Shown: positions 6,138 to 14,170 of the stretch, piece after piece | How the letters are laid out: each line of letters begins with the position of its first letter | Numbering within the stretch: position 1 is the first letter of the stretch | Assembly: GCA_964577195.1 (NCBI GenBank) | Contig: CAZNYF010000047.1 | Span: forward strand, 1 to 17,473 | DNA from: HyVt-560 sp964577195 | GTDB lineage: Bacteria; Pseudomonadota; Gammaproteobacteria; UWMA-0217 | Length of the DNA stretch: 17,473 nt | Direction: 5' to 3' | Translations under genes and position numbers: made by a program | The notes under the pieces: generated by a model | The model's database searches: none | Told to the model about the DNA's origin: nothing | The model's input: the letters and a program-made list of their open reading frames with translations, nothing else

Positions 6138-7333
6138 AAATATTCTCTGTTTGTTTACTGATTCTGTTTGGTGCTAGCCAGCAGGTTTTGGCCGAGATGA
6201 GTGGGCACCACGATCAGCACCACGATCAAAAAGGTTCGAACGGTGGCAAGATGTTATTGGATGGCGAGATCAGCGTTGAGCTGGCCATCTTCGAGCGAGG
6301 TGTGCCACCCGAATACCGCGCCTGGATTCAACATAACGGCAAACCGACAGAGGGAATATTATCGGTGGAACTGACTCGCTTGGGTGGCAAGGTAGATAAC
6401 TTTCAGTTCAAAGCGAAAAACGACTACTGGCTCGGCTCAGGCGTGGTCGAAGAGCCTCATTCTTTTGACGTAAAGGTCACCCTGAAAAGCGCTGGCAAAG
6501 AATTTTTGTGGGAGTTTGAATCTCACGAAGGGCGAGTGAGAATTGATGCCGAGATCGCTTCAGCAGCAGGTGTCACTACCGCAACGGCAGGTGCGGGTGA
6601 AGTACATAAAACCATGACCCTCTACGGAAAAACGGTGACTGACCCATCGAAAATTAGCCACTTGAGGGCGCGTTTCCCGGGCATCATCACGCAGGTAAAA
6701 GCCAACATCGGCAGCTTTGTGAAAGCCGGACAGGTGCTGGCTCAAATCGAGTCGAACCAGAGTTTAAAACGCTATTCGATTAAAGCGCCCTTCTCCGGTG
6801 TCATTACCGCTCGACACGCCAATCCAGGTGAGCTGGCTGAGCAGCAAGTGCTATTCACGGTTACCAATGATGATCAGCTGTGGGCTGAACTTCGTGTGTT
6901 TCCACGTCAGGCTGCACAGATATCTGCGGCTCAATCAGTGACGCTGACAGCGGATAATCGCTTGGCCGAATCCAGTATTAAACACCTGTTATCTGATACC
7001 ACCGGCAAGCCTTTTATGATCGCCCGAGTACCACTCGATAATCGTAAAAAACAATGGTCGCCGGGGCTGATGATTGAAGCGCAGGTGTCAGTTGAGAAGA
7101 CTCAGGTTCCCCTGGTTGTAGATAACCGCGGGCTGCAATCGTTTCGCGATTGGTCAGTGGTTTTTATTCAGGTGGGAGATCAATATGAAATTCGCCCTCT
7201 AACGCTGGGGCACAGTGATGGACGGTTTACCGAGGTACTTGCGGGACTGAACGTCGGCGATCGTTATGTCGTGGAAAACAGCTATTTGATCAAGGCCGAT
7301 ATCGAAAAGTCCGGAGCCAGTCATGATCATTAA
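6134..7333 (+). CDS. czcB: CzcB-like periplasmic adaptor of HME-RND efflux system
   Basis: The product is 399 aa with a signal peptide (MKIFSVCLLILFGASQQVLA). The mature N terminus is His-rich (SGHHDQHHDQ), and the C terminus ends in SHDH. Residues about 45-145 form the N-terminal beta-rich domain typical of CzcB. The lipoyl domain follows (GIITQVKANIGSFVKAGQVL, then YSIKAPFSGVITARHANPGE). Its two halves are joined by only about ten residues, so the long alpha-hairpin of ordinary adaptors is missing, a trait shared by many CzcB proteins. The barrel and membrane-proximal domains fill the rest. The terminal histidines could collect periplasmic Zn, Co or Cd and hand it to CzcA. The gene overlaps czcC by 4 bp and lies 44 bp before czcA. 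Confidence 0.87.
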   Translation: MKIFSVCLLILFGASQQVLAEMSGHHDQHHDQKGSNGGKMLLDGEISVELAIFERGVPPEYRAWIQHNGKPTEGILSVELTRLGGKVDNFQFKAKNDYWLGSGVVEEPHSFDVKVTLKSAGKEFLWEFESHEGRVRIDAEIASAAGVTTATAGAGEVHKTMTLYGKTVTDPSKISHLRARFPGIITQVKANIGSFVKAGQVLAQIESNQSLKRYSIKAPFSGVITARHANPGELAEQQVLFTVTNDDQLWAELRVFPRQAAQISAAQSVTLTADNRLAESSIKHLLSDTTGKPFMIARVPLDNRKKQWSPGLMIEAQVSVEKTQVPLVVDNRGLQSFRDWSVVFIQVGDQYEIRPLTLGHSDGRFTEVLAGLNVGDRYVVENSYLIKADIEKSGASHDH

Positions 7334-7377
7334 ACCTGCCCGCCGCGAGCTAGAGAGAACGGCTGCGGAGACTTTTG

Positions 7378-10300
7378 ATGATTGAATCCATCTTACGTTT
7401 CTCAATTGAACGACGGGGCTTAATATTGTCGTTAATTCTGGTTTTGATAGGAGCCGGTCTGTGGAGCTATCAAAAACTTCCCATTGATGCAGTTCCTGAC
7501 ATCACCAACGTGCAGGTACAAATCAATACCGAAGCACCCGGTTATTCGCCTCTGGAAGCTGAGCAGCGCATTACTTTTCCCGTTGAAACAGCATTGGCCG
7601 GTCTGCCCAAACTGGCGTATACCCGCTCCTTGTCGCGCTATGCGCTATCACAAGTTACGGTGGTTTTTGAAGAAGGAACCGATCTATATTTTGCTCGCAA
7701 TCTGATCAATCAGCGTCTTGGCGCGATCAAGAGTCAGCTACCCCCCGGACTGGAACCTGAAATGGGCCCGATCGCCACCGGCCTTGGCGAGATTTTTATG
7801 TACACCGTGGAAGCGGAAGAACATGCAACTCAGCCCAATGGTCAACCTTACGATTCTATGGCCTTGCGCGAAATTCAGGACTGGATCATTAAACCGCAGT
7901 TAGCACTGACCCCCGGGGTAACGGAGATCAATACCATCGGTGGTTACGCCAAGCAATACCATGTCATGCCAAACCCTCGTCAAATGCTGGCTTTTGATGT
8001 TTCGATGGCCGATATCAGTGCTGCCCTGCGTAACAACAATGCTAATCGCGGTGCGGGTTATATCGAGCAAAATGGTCAACAATTATTGCTGCGTTCTCCC
8101 GGACAATTGAAAACCATTAAGGATATCGAGCAAGTCGTGGTGGTAAATCGCAACAGTGTCCCTGTGCAAGTATCAGATCTTGCAGAGGTCGCCATCGGCA
8201 AGGAATTGCGCACTGGCGCAGCTACCCGCGATGGCCGTGAAACCGTACTTGGCACCGCCATGATGCTGGTTGGAGAAAACGCTAGAACGGTCTCGCGTGC
8301 TGTCGCGGAGAAATTGCAGAAGGTGCAGAATTCGTTGCCACCAGGTATCAAAGTTGAAGCCGTATACGACCGTACCACGCTGGTTGATAAAACCATTTCC
8401 ACCGTGCAAAAAAATCTACTCGAAGGCGCATTGCTGGTGGTTGTCGTGTTGTTTCTTTTGCTGGGTAATTTTCGCGCAGCACTGATTACAGCGGCGGTCA
8501 TTCCTCTGACTATGTTAGCGACCATTAGCGGGATGGTGCAGTTAGGCGTATCTGCTAATCTGATGAGCCTCGGTGCACTGGATTTTGGGCTGATCGTTGA
8601 TGGGGCTGTCATCATTGTCGAAAACTCTATACGTCGCCTGGCGCAAGCGCAGCGCAGCAATAATGGCCAACTGAAACTTCAAGAGCGGCTCAATGTGGTC
8701 TTTGAAGCAACCAATGAAGTCATCCGCCCTAGTCTTTTTGGCATTATCATTATCACCGTCGTCTACATCCCGCTGTTTTCGCTTACCGGTGTGGAAGGCA
8801 AGATGTTCCAGCCAATGGCGGCAACCGTCATCATGGCGTTACTTTCCGCATTGGTTCTGTCACTCACCGTTGTGCCAGCAGCAGTAGCCGTTTTTATACG
8901 CGGCAAAGTCAGCGACAGAGAAAGTGTCATCATTCGAGCGGCTAAATCACTCTACAAACCGGTGTTACTGGCTGCAATGAAACTACGCTGGCTGGTACTC
9001 TGCACTGTGTTAGTTTTAGTGATTTTCTCTGGCTGGCTGGCTACCACGCTAGGATCAGAGTTCATCCCTCAGCTCAACGAAGGCGACATTGCCTTACACG
9101 CGTTACGTATCCCTGGGACCTCTCTTGCGCAAGCCGTTACGATGCAGAAAATGCTGGAAGAGCGTATCAACCAATTCCCTCAGGTTGACAAAGTTTTTGC
9201 CAAAATTGGCACGCCAGAAGTCGCCACTGATCCCATGCCACCGAGCGTCGCAGACAATTTTGTGATGCTAAAACCTCGTTCTGAATGGCCTGATCCCAGT
9301 CAAACCCATGCGGAACTGGTGAATGAACTTGAGCACGCAGTGAAGCAAATACCGGGCAATAACTATGAATTTACTCAACCCATTCAAATGCGATTTAATG
9401 AGTTGATTTCCGGGGTGCGGGCAGATTTAGGTATTAAAGTCTTCGGCGATGATCTGCAACAATTACTAACCTCCGCAGAAGATATTCTGGCTGTCGTTAA
9501 TTCTATCGACGGTGCAGCCGATGCCAGGGTCGAACAAGTTACTGGCCTGCCGATGCTCTCGGTGCTGCCAAGACGTATGGCGATTGCCCGTTATGGTCTA
9601 AACGTTACCGACCTGCAAAATCTGGTTGCAACAGCCATAGGCGGCGAACCTGCCGGTATGATCTTCGAAGGAGATCGACGTTTTGAACTCGTACTGCGCT
9701 TGCCGGAAAGCATACGACAAAACCTAAATCGCCTGCACGAATTACCCTTAGCACTACCCGGTGGTGGTTATGTACCCCTGAGCGAAGTCGCCACCCTCGA
9801 ACTCGCTCCGGCACCCAATCAGATCAGCCGGGAAAATGGCAAGCGCCGCGTTGTTGTCACCGTCAACGTGAGAGACCGGGACCTGGGTTCATTCGTCAAA
9901 GAAGTCAAGACTCAGATTCATAGTTCTGTGGCACTACCGCCTGGCTATTGGCTGGATTATGGCGGCAGTTTCAAACAACTCGAATCCGCCAGCAAACGCC
10001 TCTCCATCATCATTCCCATCACCCTGGCGATTATCCTCGGACTCCTCATCATGGCTTTTAGCTCGGTCAAAGATGCCCTCATCATTTTCACTGGCGTTCC
10101 CCTGGCATTAACCGGTGGCATCATCGCTCTGTGGCTGCGCGATATGCCGCTATCTATCTCTGCAGGCGTTGGTTTTATCGCCCTCTCTGGCGTAGCTGTA
10201 CTCAATGGACTGGTTATGCTGTCCTTCATCCGTGACCTCTGGCAGCAACGCGGGGAGCTGGTTTCATCCATCATAGATGGCGCAATGATCCGCCTGAGAC

Positions 10301-10503
10301 CAGTGTTGATGACTGCCCTTGTCGCCAGCCTCGGATTTGTCCCTATGGCACTCAATACCGGCACTGGTGCCGAGGTGCAAAGACCATTGGCAACCGTCGT
10401 AATTGGCGGAATTATTTCATCGACTTTATTAACGCTACTGGTGCTACCGGTGCTTTACCTGATGGTGTATGGAGGACGAAATATTGTAAAAAACAGGGAA
10501 TAA
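7378..10503 (+). CDS. czcA: CzcA-like HME-RND metal efflux pump
   Basis: The product is 1041 aa, full length for CzcA. The ATG at 7378 is chosen over a TTG at 7375 because CGGAG lies seven bases upstream. It has twelve predicted membrane helices in the RND layout, with large periplasmic loops after TM1 and TM7. The TM4 signature DFGLIVDGAVIIVEN (residues 402-416) places the proton-relay residues at D402, D408 and E415, as known for Cupriavidus CzcA. It differs from the CusA (Cu/Ag) pattern, so the substrates are probably Zn, Co, Cd or Ni. Other RND landmarks are IDAVPDITNVQVQI near residue 36 and GSEFIPQLNEGDIA after TM7. It works as an inner-membrane proton antiporter in a trimer docked to CzcB and CzcC. 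Confidence 0.93.
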   Translation: MIESILRFSIERRGLILSLILVLIGAGLWSYQKLPIDAVPDITNVQVQINTEAPGYSPLEAEQRITFPVETALAGLPKLAYTRSLSRYALSQVTVVFEEGTDLYFARNLINQRLGAIKSQLPPGLEPEMGPIATGLGEIFMYTVEAEEHATQPNGQPYDSMALREIQDWIIKPQLALTPGVTEINTIGGYAKQYHVMPNPRQMLAFDVSMADISAALRNNNANRGAGYIEQNGQQLLLRSPGQLKTIKDIEQVVVVNRNSVPVQVSDLAEVAIGKELRTGAATRDGRETVLGTAMMLVGENARTVSRAVAEKLQKVQNSLPPGIKVEAVYDRTTLVDKTISTVQKNLLEGALLVVVVLFLLLGNFRAALITAAVIPLTMLATISGMVQLGVSANLMSLGALDFGLIVDGAVIIVENSIRRLAQAQRSNNGQLKLQERLNVVFEATNEVIRPSLFGIIIITVVYIPLFSLTGVEGKMFQPMAATVIMALLSALVLSLTVVPAAVAVFIRGKVSDRESVIIRAAKSLYKPVLLAAMKLRWLVLCTVLVLVIFSGWLATTLGSEFIPQLNEGDIALHALRIPGTSLAQAVTMQKMLEERINQFPQVDKVFAKIGTPEVATDPMPPSVADNFVMLKPRSEWPDPSQTHAELVNELEHAVKQIPGNNYEFTQPIQMRFNELISGVRADLGIKVFGDDLQQLLTSAEDILAVVNSIDGAADARVEQVTGLPMLSVLPRRMAIARYGLNVTDLQNLVATAIGGEPAGMIFEGDRRFELVLRLPESIRQNLNRLHELPLALPGGGYVPLSEVATLELAPAPNQISRENGKRRVVVTVNVRDRDLGSFVKEVKTQIHSSVALPPGYWLDYGGSFKQLESASKRLSIIIPITLAIILGLLIMAFSSVKDALIIFTGVPLALTGGIIALWLRDMPLSISAGVGFIALSGVAVLNGLVMLSFIRDLWQQRGELVSSIIDGAMIRLRPVLMTALVASLGFVPMALNTGTGAEVQRPLATVVIGGIISSTLLTLLVLPVLYLMVYGGRNIVKNRE

Positions 10504-10523
10504 TCAAGCCGCTCAGAAAGAGT

Positions 10524-10698
10524 GTTCAACCTAAAAAAATTAGTTGGGCGCGAAAAAGATGCGTAAGCCATTGGTGTATCAAGTGAATCAGAAAAACTCG
10601 TAGTCACCTTGCTGGTGATGAGAGATTTTTCTGATTTGCTTGGTGCATCAATGGATTGCGTAGCCTTTCGTGATCCAACTGATTTTTCTAGGTTCAAT
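10524..10698. repeat. Long imperfect palindrome downstream of czcA
   Basis: The sequence is symmetric about base 10611. The outermost arms are AACCTAAAAAAATTAGTTGG (10528-10547) and its imperfect complement (10675-10694, 18 of 20 identical as complements). The inner arms 10568-10596 and 10626-10654 give 29 uninterrupted pairs if transcribed on the + strand, 24 Watson-Crick and 5 G-U. The apex is TCACC-TTGCT-GGTGA (10604-10618). A less regular stretch with bulges lies at about 10548-10567 against 10655-10674. There is no T-run as in a simple terminator and no clear target duplication. It could be a MITE-like element, a stable 3' end protecting the czc mRNA, or a structured RNA. The remainder of the 288-bp gap (to 10791) shows nothing else recognisable. 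Confidence 0.8.
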
Positions 10699-10791
10699 AA
10701 CATCAGGGTCGATTCCTCTTTGGAAAGACGTCTGGACTTGTGCTACTAATCCATGAATTAATAGCAATTCTTATCGCCATCAAAATCAAAC

Positions 10792-11346
10792 ATGCGCCAA
10801 CTCCCATTAAAAGAGCAGCAAATCGTACAAACTCACGCGACTTTAATCGTCGGTGTTGTGCAGGCTGCACAATCGGGCAGTGTCTCTCCCGAGTTGGAGA
10901 ATGGCTTAAAAGTATCGGCGGAAAATGGCTGGACGGCACTGGTTCATGCAATCCGTCAAATCATTTCCGGAAACCGCGCCAACGAGCTTGTGGCATCTTT
11001 GGATGAAGAAGATGGCATTATCGCCAGTGCGATTTTGCGTGGTTTACAAAATCCTGCCAGCCTCCCCGATCCAAACGCAAAACCGGATGGCACGATGGCG
11101 GCACCAGGGCTTGCGGTATTGATTCATGGCGCTCGATCCGGTCAGCCAGACGCATTGCAAATGTTAGCGGGCATGACAGAGCAAATGGTTGCTGGCGGCG
11201 GTGATATGGCTCAACTCGGTGGTTCTATGAAACGACTGGTTGATGGTGAACGTGATATGGAGAAACTCTCAAAAGGCATGGGCGCATTGGGACAATCACT
11301 GCTGATCTCAATCATTGATGAGTTGGCAAAACTGGATTTGCAGTAA
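10792..11346 (+). CDS. Conserved-looking protein of unknown function (184 aa)
   Basis: I do not recognise a named family. The product is soluble with no signal peptide, and mostly helical by composition. It has a Gly/Met-rich stretch (GMTEQMVAGGGDMAQLGGSM, about residues 125-144) and an amphipathic C-terminal helix ending IIDELAKLDLQ. A Pro-rich linker (PASLPDPNAKPDG) near residue 90 suggests two lobes. It is followed after five bases by the uracil-DNA glycosylase gene on the same strand, so the two are very likely co-transcribed. That context hints at a link to DNA repair or nucleic-acid handling, but this is inference only. An overlapping frame from 10740 in another phase has no protein-like features and was set aside. 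Confidence 0.75.
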   Translation: MRQLPLKEQQIVQTHATLIVGVVQAAQSGSVSPELENGLKVSAENGWTALVHAIRQIISGNRANELVASLDEEDGIIASAILRGLQNPASLPDPNAKPDGTMAAPGLAVLIHGARSGQPDALQMLAGMTEQMVAGGGDMAQLGGSMKRLVDGERDMEKLSKGMGALGQSLLISIIDELAKLDLQ

Positions 11347-11351
11347 ATCTT

Positions 11352-11969
11352 TTGATTAACCATCATCAGGAGCAACTCCGTCAACTGCAGGCGCATCAAC
11401 AATCCCTGCGTCAATGCACGCAATGCCCCGATATGTATGGGCCACCGGTACATGGCGCGGCGGTAAAATCAAACGTGATGCTCATTGGACAGGCACCCGG
11501 GGATAGAGAAATAGTTTTGCTTCGACCTTTTGCCTGGACGGCCGGGAAAACTTTGTTCAAGTGGTTGAGTTCGATTAATCTGGAAGAATCTAATTTTCGC
11601 AATCAAGTTTATATGAGCGCGGTTTGCCGCTGCTTTCCTGGTAAGAAACCCCGCGGTGGAGACAGAGTCCCCAGCCCGTTAGAAATTAAAACTTGCGCTC
11701 AATGGTTAAATGCAGAAATTAACTTACTACAGCCGCTACTCATCATTCCCGTGGGCAAGCTTGCGATCAGCCAGTTTTTGACATTTAAAACGCTCAAAGA
11801 AGTGATCGGTCTCAAACATTCGATCAGTATTCTGGATCGAGAAATTGATTTAATTCCGCTACCCCACCCTTCCGGCGCGTCAACCTGGCATGTCACAGAA
11901 CCGGGCAAAACACTGCTGCGCCAAAGTCTTAAACTGATAGCGCAACATCCGTCGATAAAACAACTGTAA
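11352..11969 (+). CDS. Uracil-DNA glycosylase superfamily protein (family 4-like)
   Basis: The product is 205 aa from a TTG start five bases after the preceding stop; no better in-frame start is seen before the first conserved Cys. Cys22 and Cys25 (CTQC), Cys92 or Cys94 (VCRCFPGKKP) and Cys115 resemble the four ligands of the 4Fe-4S cluster in family 4 enzymes. Motif A is GQAPGDRE (residues 46-53), with Gln where family 4 usually has Glu, followed by RPFAWTAGKTLFKWL in the position of the RPF-G-x-AG loop. Motif B is LPHPSGAS with HPS at 172-174. Enzymes of this superfamily remove uracil or deaminated bases from DNA to start base excision repair. The changed motif A leaves the exact substrate open. 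Confidence 0.8.
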   Translation: MINHHQEQLRQLQAHQQSLRQCTQCPDMYGPPVHGAAVKSNVMLIGQAPGDREIVLLRPFAWTAGKTLFKWLSSINLEESNFRNQVYMSAVCRCFPGKKPRGGDRVPSPLEIKTCAQWLNAEINLLQPLLIIPVGKLAISQFLTFKTLKEVIGLKHSISILDREIDLIPLPHPSGASTWHVTEPGKTLLRQSLKLIAQHPSIKQL

Positions 11970-11978
11970 AATTGAATA

Positions 11979-12272
11979 ATGAAAAATCTGTTTTTGATAG
12001 TTTTAGTGATTGGTTGCGCCGCAACGCTGATTTTTCTCAGGTTTACTGGACGTCTACAACCCCATCAAATGTCCGCACTGGGAAAAGCCTTATTGTGGCT
12101 ATCTTCATTCCTGCTTGCATTTATCCCAGTTACGATCTCGATCTTCAAGCTTTTGCGGCATAACTGGGGATACGATGCATCACCGCTATCCATTGTGGTT
12201 TATGGATTGGCTGTGATTCTGGCGGGCTTTATCGCCACGCGGATCGCGCACTGGGTTGCAGACTCCGACTAG
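11979..12272 (+). CDS. Small integral membrane protein of unknown function
   Basis: The product is 97 aa with three hydrophobic segments, roughly residues 2-20, 36-57 and 69-90, separated by short basic or polar loops (RFTGRLQPHQ; KLLRHNWGYDAS). No catalytic motif is visible. It starts ten bases after the glycosylase stop on the same strand, so it may be the last gene of that group. An overlapping frame at 11972 is less protein-like because it lacks a coherent membrane pattern. Confidence 0.7.
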   Translation: MKNLFLIVLVIGCAATLIFLRFTGRLQPHQMSALGKALLWLSSFLLAFIPVTISIFKLLRHNWGYDASPLSIVVYGLAVILAGFIATRIAHWVADSD

Positions 12273-12296
12273 CAGCCACTAGGCACTACCTCCCAG

Positions 12297-12314
12297 AAGT
12301 GTTTTGTTTCACTT
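12297..12314. terminator. Weak hairpin between convergent genes
   Basis: AAGTG (12297-12301) and CACTT (12310-12314) can pair around an eight-base T-rich loop in the 47-bp space between two converging genes. The position suits a shared terminator, but the stem is only five pairs. Confidence 0.25.
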
Positions 12315-12319
12315 AGAAT

Positions 12320-13291
12320 CTATTTTTTGGGTAGTGCGAACATCCCCAACGAAACCACAAACCAAAAGGTGGTTAATCGCAAAATGAGCGCACAGGCAAC
12401 AGCAGAAGTTTCATCTGCGCCATTAAAAACCAGTAATGCCACCAGCGTCGCCTCGGTGCTGCCAAACCCTCCGGGGATCATACTGATTGCCCCAACCAGC
12501 TTGGCAAAAGCATAGATAAACACGGCAGTTGAAAACAGAATTTCCACATGGAGCAGACTACTAATCCAGTAAAAATTAACCGCCTCAAGCCCCCAGGCGA
12601 GTACCGCTAGCAATAGCCCCGAAAGAAAAACCCGTGGGCTAAATAGCGTATTGCAATGCGTTAATACCTGCGCAGAATACTGGAACAGGTTTTTTGCTCG
12701 TCGCCAGGGAATCATGGCGCTCAGACGTTGCATCAAAGCGGCATAGAGGGAGGGATTCTGGGTCACCAGTAAAATGAGTCCAATAAACACGACCAAGGCT
12801 GCCGCTGCCGGCCACGCTTCGGGTTTTGCCCAAACACCACCGGCTGCCAGTAGCATGACCGCAATTAAGTCAGTAAACCGATCTGCAAAGAAAATCGACA
12901 GGCTGCGAAGGTGATCAACACCCCATCGTTTCAGGAAAATGCCACGTATTGCTTCCCCGGCTTTTCCAGGTGTCGCCGTCAGTGCCAGACCACCAATATA
13001 GATCCTCGTACTCGCCTTAAAAGGCAAACGAATATCGAGCTGCCCCAAATACAGCTGCCAACGAAATAATCGCATGGTCAGGCTAAGTACAGTGAGACTC
13101 AATGCAAAACCGAGACCGACCCAGCCAAACTGGCGCAGCGCCTTAGCCATACCTTCCCACCCCACCCAGGCAGACAGCGCCAGATAACCGGCAGCACCCA
13201 GCAGCAACGTGATGATAACGGCCCGGTAGCGCCAGCCGGTTAGCACGCTGCCTTCAACCGCTACTGCACCATTTTGTAAGCTTTTAGACAT
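12320..13291 (-). CDS. YbhN/UPF0104 family flippase-like membrane protein
   Basis: The product is 323 aa with about eight hydrophobic segments. Family landmarks are TPGKAGEAIRGIFLKRWGV (about 107-125), the DRFTDLIAV segment (137-145), and IPGGFGSTEATLVAL (272-286) near the C terminus. These mark the lysylphosphatidylglycerol synthase transmembrane (flippase-like, AglD/MprF N-domain) superfamily. Members sit in the inner membrane and are linked to lipid or lipid-linked sugar transport or modification; the stand-alone forms are poorly characterised. No synthase domain is fused here. It runs convergently to the small membrane protein and divergently from the DMT transporter and epimerase, which also suit an envelope lipid or glycan role. 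Confidence 0.85.
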   Translation of the reverse strand: MSKSLQNGAVAVEGSVLTGWRYRAVIITLLLGAAGYLALSAWVGWEGMAKALRQFGWVGLGFALSLTVLSLTMRLFRWQLYLGQLDIRLPFKASTRIYIGGLALTATPGKAGEAIRGIFLKRWGVDHLRSLSIFFADRFTDLIAVMLLAAGGVWAKPEAWPAAAALVVFIGLILLVTQNPSLYAALMQRLSAMIPWRRAKNLFQYSAQVLTHCNTLFSPRVFLSGLLLAVLAWGLEAVNFYWISSLLHVEILFSTAVFIYAFAKLVGAISMIPGGFGSTEATLVALLVFNGADETSAVACALILRLTTFWFVVSLGMFALPKK

Positions 13292-13698
13292 AGAGAAGTT
13301 ATGCTGAGAAGAAAGCGCAATGTAACAGGGCTTGACTCGATTTAATGTGAATCAACACGAATTTCTTCAATACGCCAACTTCACTAGCGCGATGGCTTGA
13401 TGAACAGATTTTTTTCGACCCAATTCACCTCTTTGTATAGGGAAAACGGGGAGTATAAGAAACTTGAGCTTGATCACGCAGAGGATACTGGAACTAGGGT
13501 ATCTTCTACCTCCTGACGGGCTACTGCATCCGCTGACGTTTGATTGCGGGGAAAATATTACCCATCTACCTCTATTTTTGCGATGCTTGGCAGTAGACGT
13601 ATTAGATTAGGCTTATATGGTCAATGTATCGAATTCTGGTACTGCGCTATAATGATAATTACCTATCTTTGATGGGTGCAAATGATTTGGAGTAACAG
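13292..13698. other. 407-bp intergenic gap between divergent genes
   Basis: No convincing gene is seen on either strand. CTACTG at 13521-13526 is complementary to CAGTAG at 13591-13596, and GCATC next to the first pairs with GATGC next to the second across a five-base bulge. TCTACCTC occurs twice, 60 bp apart (13505 and 13565). These may be remnants or regulatory structure. The right end holds the likely promoter of the DMT transporter. Confidence 0.5.
13648..13653 (+). promoter_or_regulatory. Candidate -10 box of the DMT/epimerase genes
   Basis: A perfect TATAAT lies 45 bp before the TTG start of the transporter gene. No good -35 hexamer is found at 16-18 bp upstream, so the promoter may depend on an activator. 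Confidence 0.35.
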
Positions 13699-14067
13699 TT
13701 GATTAAGTTTATACCCTTAATATTGTTCACAGTATTAACCAACTTCGGTTCTCAGGTGTTACTGAAAAAAGGCATGATGTCCATTGAGCAGTTCGCAATT
13801 TCTGCCGATGGAATATTAAAGGCTGCCCCGGCGATCATTTTTAATCCTTATGTCATATTCGGCATGCTATTGATGTTCATCAGCATGGGAACGCACCTGG
13901 TAGTGCTATCCCGGGTTGATATCAGCTTTGCCTACCCTTTTTTAGGACTGTCTTTTGTACTGATCACCGTCTATGGGCACTACGCTCTGGGTGAACCAAT
14001 CAATGCTTTTAAAATACTGGGTGTACTCTTGATTGTCTCTGGCGTCGCTCTGGTGGCTAAAAGTTAA
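13699..14067 (+). CDS. Small DMT/SMR-type transporter (ArnE/ArnF- or EamA-like)
   Basis: The product is 122 aa with four hydrophobic helices. The TTG start is supported by GGAG six bases upstream (13689-13692). The first helix ends LLKKG, and the third and fourth carry DISFAYPFLGLSFVLITVYG followed by LGEPI and a Gly-rich last helix (ILGVLLIVSGVALVAKS). This is the half-size EamA/SMR pattern shared with ArnE and ArnF, which flip an amino-sugar carrier lipid across the inner membrane. It stands 103 bp before an NAD-dependent sugar-epimerase-like gene and opposite a YbhN-type flippase. A role in exporting a lipid-linked sugar is therefore more likely than drug efflux, although the latter cannot be excluded. 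Small DMT proteins often function as dimers. Confidence 0.75.
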   Translation: MIKFIPLILFTVLTNFGSQVLLKKGMMSIEQFAISADGILKAAPAIIFNPYVIFGMLLMFISMGTHLVVLSRVDISFAYPFLGLSFVLITVYGHYALGEPINAFKILGVLLIVSGVALVAKS

Positions 14068-14103
14068 GCAATGACAGTTACTATTTAATCAGTTGAATTC
14101 TTC

Positions 14104-14131
14104 AAGGTTGGAATACTTACGAACCAACCTT
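14104..14131 (+). terminator. Inverted repeat between transporter and epimerase genes
   Basis: AAGGTTGG (14104-14111) and CCAACCTT (14124-14131) are perfect 8-bp arms around a 12-base loop, followed by TTTAGA. It may be a terminator or attenuator after the transporter, or an operator for the epimerase gene that starts 39 bp later. Confidence 0.4.
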
Positions 14132-14170
14132 TAGACATTAATAATCACATTTAAAACGGTTGAAACAAAG

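Noticed and set aside
8076..8660. 194-codon minus-strand frame inside czcA
   Set aside because: It is a shadow of the strongly supported czcA gene, with low-complexity Ser/Thr-rich composition.
10541..10680. Integron attC site suggested by GTTGGGC and ATCCAAC in the palindrome
   Set aside because: The two core-like heptamers are in the reversed order (GTTRRRY on the left and RYYYAAC on the right), the arms extend beyond them, and no integrase or cassette array is nearby.
10455..10703. 82-codon minus-strand frame across the end of czcA
   Set aside because: It overlaps czcA and is made almost entirely of the large palindrome, so it is better explained as a by-product of that structure.
10740..11006. 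88-codon + strand frame overlapping the 184-aa gene
   Set aside because: It is in another phase, Arg/Cys/Gly-rich with no domain pattern; the 10792 frame is longer and more protein-like.
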